64,000 bases of DNA from assembly GCA_036873135.1 (NCBI GenBank), contig JAPTYO010000008.1, forward strand, positions 22,979,001 to 23,043,000, written 5' to 3'. The stretch comes from Clarkia xantiana subsp. parviflora (taxonomy: Eukaryota; Streptophyta; Magnoliopsida; Myrtales; Onagraceae). A program made the translations under genes and the position numbers. Shown piece by piece: positions 58,044 through 64,000 of the stretch (its first letter is position 1; each line of letters starts with the position of its first letter). Under the pieces are notes generated by a model. The model saw only the letters and a list, made by a program, of their open reading frames with translations, did not search any database and had not been told where the DNA came from.

Positions 58044-58156
58044 ATGCTCTTGCGGAGGGATGAGCGGAGGACTCTGGTAGCTCCACGTCAGCAGTCGTTG
58101 TGCTTGGGCCTCAAGTTTTCTTTAGACCCAAGAAATTTTTGTTGGAAAGGGTAATG

Positions 58157-58159
<3 letters not shown>

Positions 58160-58213
<54 letters not shown>
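58160..58213. repeat. TA microsatellite
   Basis: About 27 AT units, ending at ATACTAGTTATTTATGCATG. Confidence 0.9.
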
Positions 58214-58214
<1 letters not shown>

Positions 58215-58498
58215 TAGTTATTTATGCATGTGCTTTGCACATGCATGTTTTTAATTTTTTTTTTAATAAGTTGGTAAAGTATAACTATTATAATTATATT
58301 AAATTATTTCTATCTAGCAACATGTGTAGAATTTGGTGATCATTATAGGAAAAAAAATCGAGATTTTTGCATGAGTGTTCATTAATAATTGGGACGTAAT
58401 ATGTAATGAAACATGAAACAGACAGCTTTATAGAGTGTGTTGTTCAAATTCTGAACCGTATACATAAAAATAAAATTGCGATCCTAAATATGTGGATT

Positions 58499-58735
58499 TT
58501 TCTACCATGCTTTGGGAGCATCATGCTTTTGGTTTTTTTAATACTATGGTGGACTTAATTGTAACATAAGTAAAACTTTAAAAGTATGAAAAAGTATGAA
58601 TTTTTTTAACTACACCTAAGATGTGTATCATACTATTAATAATATCAATTTCCCTATGGGGTTCACATTTAGGGCAATAGAAAAATAAAAAAATTAGTAG
58701 CAAAAGCATGGTGCTCCAAGAGCATTGTAGAAAGG
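58499..58735. repeat. inverted repeat, probable MITE remnant
   Basis: The left arm TTTCTACCATGCTTTGGGAG (from 58499) plus CATCATGCTTTTG pairs with the right arm at 58701-58735 with a few mismatches. About 170 bp of AT-rich DNA lies between. No clear target duplication. Confidence 0.5.
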
Positions 58736-59850
58736 TCCTAGATATGTTGAATCGTTGACACATCACATATCATAATCATAATTAAGTAAGAGTTGAGAGC
58801 TACAACAGTTATGGATTTCTTCGGCTTATTAGTGTTTACAATAGTGTCTATTTGGTTCTATATCCAAAGTCCTTACTTTTTTTAATAGATTGTGTCGGTT
58901 TGGTAAGTTTTCGGTCTAATCCTGTTTGATAGCAAAAATTAATTCAAACTTGCTAAAATAGGCTAGTTTAAACTTTAGAAGGTTTAGATAGAAAAAACAA
59001 AAATTAAAGGTAGGTGACTTTTGGAAAGTATGTGTGGAACCTTTTGGGAGGTAGGTGACTTTTGGGGGTGAGGACCCAACACAAATTATATATTGGTATA
59101 TAGATATATATATATATATACAAAATAAAATGTTTATTTATATATTCTAAATCCTATCCTAATTATCCTAATCGTTTTTTTGCCATTTATCCTAATCCTA
59201 AATTTAGTAAAACTAACTAGAATAACCAACGGTGAAAAGAGTAAATTGTGGAGAAGATAGGGAAAAAAAAATTAGTGTAGGAATTCGAACTACATGTACG
59301 CTAAAACACGCACGTTAGTAATACATAAGATCGTAACAAGGATACGACACTTACTTTGTTCGGTGTGGCGGCGTGAGGTTGCGGAAGCGTAGATCGTTGG
59401 TGTCAGCTCAGAATCACGGCGGTGGGGATGTCGGTCGGAGATGTACGTCATTAAGGCGGAGCGTACATCGGTCTCCACGGTTGATGACCCAAAGACGAAG
59501 TAGTCGGGCACCGGAGCTCCGACACGAGAGGACGACGTCGAAGGCAACTTCGGACTAGTCTCACACACTATCACTCACAAATCTGTATTATGTAGGTTCT
59601 TCATATATATATATATATGTTCTATATCCATCCATATGATGGATATATATAGGAACATCGGCGGTTACACACTTTCGAAGTGAGTAACTTTAGTCCCGGA
59701 CTTACCGAGCCGTGCAAGAACACCCCATATGGGTGCACTATTTCCTACACTTTGGTTCAGCTATTCGCCTGTCCAATTTTAGAGATTTTGGGTTTGAGTC
59801 TTTATGGTCAAGGTGTGAATGGAAGTTATTTTAGAAAGTTACCTAAATAC

Positions 59851-60228
59851 CAGTGTTATCCGGACCGGACCGGCGGTCCGACCGACTTTGAATCAGAACC
59901 GACAACTTCAATGGTATAGTTCGAGCAAAAACAGAGAACGTAAGCGAATTCGGTTCTAAAATTTGTTTTTTATCGAACCGGTCGGTTTTGATCGGACCGG
60001 GAGATTCCGGTTCACAGTTTATATCGAGAAATGAATATTTCGGAGTAATGATGATGATGTTGCAGATGCAGCCAACCATGGCGATGGATGTGGAGGTTCG
60101 ACATACAGATTTCCAGTTCACTTTCTGGAAATCAGTTCACAAAAGATTCAATCCGGACTCGACCTTCTTTTCTCTCGGCAACCGGACGCCTAACTAGTTC
60201 GAGACCCGGTCCGGTTCTAATAACACGG
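59851..60228. mobile_element. hAT-type MITE
   Basis: The terminal repeats CAGTGTTATCCGGACCGG and its imperfect complement (CCGGTTCTAATAACACGG) are flanked by the exact 8-bp duplication CTAAATAC (59843-59850 and 60229-60236). Subterminal CCGGACCGG motifs are repeated. 378 bp, non-coding. Confidence 0.87.
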
Positions 60229-60341
60229 CTAAATACATTATGTGAGAAAAAAAATAGTGAAAAAAGTATATAATACAATGTCATCATGTCATTAAAACTG
60301 TTATTCATGTCATTAAAACTCTTATTTATGTCAGTTTCTTA

Positions 60342-60747
60342 AAGCATCCACAATATATTTGTATTCTTTAAAACTGACACATCGCCCAGTTATGCACACT
60401 TTTAAGTACTAAAAGTTAAAAATACATAAATAATATTTTTTCTCAAATAGTTTTACTTAACTATATTTCTTAAATATATTTTATTATTAATTTTTCCAAT
60501 AACCACCAATAAGCTATTAGTATCAATTATGAAACGTATTAATTTGGAATAAAAAAATGTTTATGTAATGATGTGTCAACATACTACGGTCTTTAAATTT
60601 AAGGAATATGGTTTATTAAAACAGGTGAATTCCACTTTTAAGAAAATGCTATGTAAAATCATTGTAGCACGTTTTTATTCACTTCACATAAAGAAATATG
60701 TTGTACCCACGTTTAAGTAAAACTATGTAATACCATTGTGGATGCTC
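60342..60747. mobile_element. PIF/Harbinger-type MITE
   Basis: Terminal repeats AAGCATCCACAAT at the left and ATTGTGGATGCTC at the right, flanked by TTA (60339-60341 and 60748-60750). The 3-bp TTA duplication and the GAGCATCCACAAT-type end fit PIF/Harbinger MITEs. It sits at the truncated 5' edge of the LINE fragment. Confidence 0.75.
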
Positions 60748-60750
60748 TTA

Positions 60751-61635
60751 CGGTTTATTTGATTAAGTTGTTTGAATTTTATTCAAATATCATTACCATT
60801 TTTCCTAATTTTCAAAAGGAAAGTCCTCTTCTGAACAATGCCGGTAGGGAAGTCCTCATCAAGTCAGTGGTAACGGCCATGCCGACATACACGATGCATC
60901 TATTCCTATTGCCGAAGACGTGGTGTGCGGAAATAAATTCTCTAATAGCCCGATTTTGGTGGGGCCAACGCGAAGGCGAGCGAAAGTTACATTGGGTGAG
61001 TTGGGCGAAGCTGACAAAGCCGAAGTCTTGTGGAGGCCTTGGGTTTAAAGAGTTGCAAACGTTCAATGTTGCAATGTTAGCGAAGATGGCATGGCGACTC
61101 ATTCAGCATCCGAATACTTTCTGGGCATCAATGTTAAAGGGAGTCTACTTTCCACGGTGGAATATATGGGAGGCAGTGAAGGGTTATAGGGCGTCGTGGG
61201 CTTGGACGAGCCTACTAGCTGGTCGAGATGTTTTGAAGGAGAATGGTTTGTGGAAGATTGGTGATGGTGAGTCAGTTAATGTTTTTCATGATGCATGGAT
61301 ACCGGGTCTACCGCGGTTCCGCCTAACTGAGCCGCCGAATCTGGGATCTTCACTACATCTGGGGCGTGTTGCGGGATTGATTGATTCGGCTTGGGGGACT
61401 TGGAAACTGGATGGGGTAGAAAATATGCTACGGGGGGAGGAACTTCGATGTATCTCGCGTATTCCTTTACCTCAGGTACCAACACAAGATCGACTCATAT
61501 GGCCATTCACGAAGTCTGGGGAATTCACGGTTAGTTCGGCTTATGCGAAGTTGGCCCGTGGTGAGGACTGTTGCGTCCTGGGTGAACTGGGTCGTGGGGA
61601 CGCGTCTGTTCGTATGGTTGAGCGGGTTTTCGGGC
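60751..61635 (+). pseudogene. LINE fragment: RT C-terminal region and start of zinc-binding region
   Basis: Coding similarity begins about 60800 (LLNNAGREVLIKSVVTAMPTY) and includes FWWGQREGERKLHWVSWAKL, GGLGFKELQTFNVAMLAKMAWRL, WKIGDGESVNVFHDAWIPG and FTKSGEFTVSSAYAKL. This is the stretch after the RT catalytic domain of plant L1-type LINEs, leading into zf-RVT. The frame is open, although an upstream ATG at 60738 belongs to the MITE. Endonuclease and RT catalytic core are missing, and the right end is cut by a gypsy LTR at 61636. Confidence 0.85.
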
Positions 61636-62365
61636 TGTAACCCTTCATCTGAAAGAGGTTTGTGCCACTGACGAGTTTTCGGTTGAGTCCCGGAAAGGTC
61701 TGTGTCTCAAAAGCGCGGTTGTGTCTCAGGGGGCGTTTGAGTCTCAAAAGGCGATGATCTGTGCACAAGTCCGAACGTCTGGGCGTCGACTCCTGCACAA
61801 AGGACCGGTGCTAGCACGGAGAGGGGGGGTGGTGCTAGCGGAGCCCTCTCCGAAGCTTAAGTCACTATAGGGCTAAAAGGGTAATTCTAGAGAGAGAGAA
61901 TATTTCTAGAGAGAAGTCAGAGCTCAAAATACCAAAGTTGGGCAAATGAGAAGATGTGTGAAAATGGGTGGCCAAGGCCTCCTATTTATAGGCTTCCTTG
62001 GGACCGGGCCCGGTTTTAAAGTGGTTTGATGACGGTTCAAAAACAAGCGGTAACCGTCATCCATATTGGCAATGCGCGAACTTGACTTCTCTACACGTAA
62101 CGGTAATCGCGAAAACGGTAATCGCACAATACCCGTAATGCAATCCGGAACTCGTCGAATTTGGGCAATTCGGCGAGGTCCGGATTGCAAGCAACCCGGA
62201 CCTCCGGATTGCATTTGCAATCCGGAGGTCCGGTCCGGATGCGCGTAACACGCTTCCTGACCGTTTTGACCCTTTGGGAGACGTTTTTCAAGTCAAGATG
62301 TAATTTTGACGTGTTTACGAGGCCCGAAATGTAAATACGAACCCGAATTGGACACATATCCATCA
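61636..62365 (-). repeat. 3' LTR of the right-edge gypsy element
   Basis: 730 bp, TGTAACCCTTCATC to ATATCCATCA (plus view). Shared with the other two gypsy LTRs are the G-rich run near 61825, the GAGAGAAGTCAGAGC motif (near 61907), CCTATTTATAGG (61980-61991, the TATA region on the minus strand) and GTAAATACGAACCCGAATTG near the end. Confidence 0.85.
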
Positions 62366-62378
62366 CTTGCCCCCGAGT

Positions 62379-63054
62379 CAAGTAACGGTTTAGAACCTTT
62401 CTTGACTCTATTTTTAAGTTAGCATACGTGTCCAATTTGAGCTTGACGCTAACCTTTCGGTTTTGGTCGTTGGTTGGACGTAGACATCTTGATTTCGTCC
62501 GTCCTTTGATTTTCCGACCGAATGACTTTGTTTCCTGTCATCACGGTTAGTGCAATAGAGAATGCGCATACGTAGCATGCAAGTATGGTTACCGTTAGGG
62601 ATATAAGCAATTAGTAATACATCATGCGAACATGCTTTTATCAACATGCACGCACAAGTAACGGTCATGGCAAGATCGTAATTACGCAATGCAAGAAATA
62701 TAATACGTACACTTCTAAAACGACTTAGCAATTATCAAATCATGAATCATGCGATATGAAAACATACGCGTAGAATGACGGGTTTGATACGTGCAATATC
62801 AAAATAATCACGTACGTAGGAGTAGATAATTAGAAGAGAGGGTGGAGTATACCGTAAGTGCTTAGGTGTGAGTGTAGGTGCATTACTCCTTTGATCCTTA
62901 TCATCAGGGAATCTCTTGGAAGTAGTCATTTGTTGCTTTGATGCCTTAGAGAAATATTGTCGTGTTTGCTCTTCACGGTTCGTCACATTAGTCGCACCGC
63001 TTGCATGATAGCTTCTTGGGATGTTGACCACTTTCGTTGCACATATCAATTTTT
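62379..63054. other. gypsy internal non-coding region
   Basis: No coding similarity recognised on either strand. Frames of about 100 residues on the minus strand (62414-62731 and 62747-63049) lack known motifs. Confidence 0.45.
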
Positions 63055-63177
63055 CTATGCGCGTTGACTTTGCTATGCGCGTTGACTTTACTATGCGCGT
63101 TGACTTTGCTATGCGCGTTGACTTTGCTATGCGCGTTGACTTTGCTACGCGTGTTGGCTTTGCTACGCGCGTTGGCG
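63055..63177. repeat. 18-bp tandem repeat, about 7 copies
   Basis: The unit CTATGCGCGTTGACTTTG is repeated head to tail. The last two copies have diverged (CTACGCGTGTTGGCTTTG). The length is a multiple of three, but no coding context is visible. Confidence 0.88.
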
Positions 63178-63354
63178 CTAATGGTTGAGCATCAGGTATA
63201 GATTGTCGGTCATTGCCTGCAAGTATGCTAAAACACTTAGAAAATATTTAAGCGATATCTAATGCTTGTTACCATAGATGTTGTCGTATGAGCTTTGTCG
63301 ATGAGCGTCGTAGGTGTGATTAGGAGGCATAGCTACTTGTTGTATGCAATCCAT

Positions 63355-63712
63355 CTTTGTCGACATGTACGTACGTACATGGAAACACTTAGAAAATATT
63401 TTTCTCCTTGTCGACATGCATCCTTGTCGACATGTATGTACGTACATGGAAACACTTAGAAAATATTTTTCTCCTTGTCGACATGCATCCTTGTCGACAT
63501 GTATGTACGTACATGGAAACACATAGAAAATATTTTCTTCTTGTCGACATGCATCCTTGTCGACATGTATGTACGTACATGGAAACACTTAGAAAATGTT
63601 TTTCTCCTTGTCGACATGCATCCTTGTCGACATGTATGTACGTACTTGGAAACACTTAGAAAATATTTTCTTCTTGTCGACATGCATCCTTGTCGACATG
63701 TATGTACGTACA
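63355..63712. repeat. 66/67-bp tandem repeat, about 5.4 copies
   Basis: Units begin at CGACATGTATGTACGTAC at 63361, 63428, 63495, 63561, 63628 and about 63694. Each unit holds two TGTCGACA palindromes, one GTACGTAC palindrome and ACACTTAGAAAATATTTT. Copies are nearly identical, so the array is recent. Open frames across it on both strands are a by-product of the repeat. Confidence 0.9.
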
Positions 63713-64000
63713 CTGTGTGTGCGTATTTGCCCCCGCACTTAGAATCTTTTCACCATCTCTGGCTATGTATGCTGTATCCGTATGCTTGATGCGAACACAG
63801 GTTATATGCCGACTCCTGATAATATGCTGACACGTGGTTGTATGTTGACAGCTTGCAATATGCTGACTGTCATCCTGAGCCAAGTACTTAGAAAATATTC
63901 CACTATTGTAATCTTGTACGCTGCGAGTATGAGCTCGGTGTTGTCATGCAAGGTTAGTGTGTTGAAAAGGTTGCTCCCCTTGCGTGATGCTTGTTACTTT

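Larger units (their letters stand above)
58044..59850. other. intergenic region upstream of MBF1c
   Basis: Holds a TA microsatellite and an inverted repeat (listed separately). The part 59290-59640 is richer in GC and has overlapping frames of 61 and 94 residues on opposite strands, with no recognisable domain; I do not call a gene there. Confidence 0.5.
61636..64000 (-). mobile_element. Ty3/gypsy element, 3' end (continues beyond window)
   Basis: On the minus strand a purine tract (ACTCGGGGGCAAG, 62366-62378) is followed by an LTR at 62365-61636. The internal region lies to the right and runs out of the window. The visible 1.6 kb of internal sequence is non-coding with two tandem arrays. 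The LTR is a distant relative of 15153-15802. Confidence 0.8.

Noticed and set aside
59290..59574. A 94-residue minus-strand frame and an overlapping 61-residue plus-strand frame
   Set aside because: No recognisable domain. The two frames are shadows of each other, and the local GC rise alone explains their openness.
63259..63883. Several overlapping frames of 60-109 residues on both strands
   Set aside because: They arise from the 66/67-bp tandem repeat. No start context, domain or codon preference supports a protein.

Overview
The window looks like nuclear DNA of a flowering plant, most likely a eudicot. Plant retrotransposon families (Ty1/copia with a tRNA-iMet-type primer site, Ty3/gypsy, L1-type LINEs), plant MITEs, a CLE peptide gene and an MBF1c-type gene are all present. 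No species can be named from the sequence. Most of the 64 kb is nested, decayed transposable-element DNA. Three protein-coding host loci are supported: a small conserved plant protein of unknown function (8508-8837, +), a poly-CLE peptide precursor (31921-32808, -, with a broken mirror copy at 25614-26500, +), and the heat-responsive coactivator MBF1c (57379-57822, -).

Layout. 1-5160: an L1-type LINE 3' end split by a young but internally deleted copia element (119-4267) flanked by the duplication ATTTG. 5161-9623: AT-rich intergenic DNA with a tRNA-derived SINE, a foldback element and the small-protein gene. 9624-15152: a tandem copia arrangement (LTR-internal-LTR-internal), both internals lacking reverse transcriptase. 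15153-22690: pieces of two gypsy elements, one carrying a 691-bp hAT-type element inside its protease gene, plus a minus-strand copia fragment, a roughly 98-bp tandem repeat and an antisense ORF.

22690-34905: the most remarkable part, a very large and nearly identical inverted repeat. The 4.8-kb core arms (24414-29162 and 29250-33997) are separated by only 87 bp. Outer arms of copia leader extend the symmetry to about 22690 and 34905, with one 0.87-kb deletion and a templated filler in the right arm. Each arm carries a copy of a gene encoding a secreted precursor with seven CLE hormone motifs on a 38-residue repeat. The right copy is intact; the left copy is frameshifted directly after its signal peptide region.

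34056-54005: a pile-up of one copia family with 597-608 bp LTRs. It holds a 5' fragment, a full-length minus-strand element (38271-46763, duplication CCCTC) inserted into the LTR of a plus-strand relative, and a gypsy solo LTR (48701-49351, duplication GTCGC) inside that relative's leader. 54006-60750: intergenic DNA with MBF1c (TATA box and heat-shock elements visible), a MULE-type MITE (9-bp duplication), a hAT MITE (8-bp duplication) and a PIF/Harbinger-type MITE (TTA). 60751-64000: a LINE fragment cut by the LTR of a minus-strand gypsy element that runs off the window and carries 18-bp and 66/67-bp tandem repeats.

The candidate for a new biological system is the palindromic poly-CLE locus. 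It is a multi-hormone precursor duplicated head-on, with one working and one broken copy, in a geometry that could produce long hairpin RNA.
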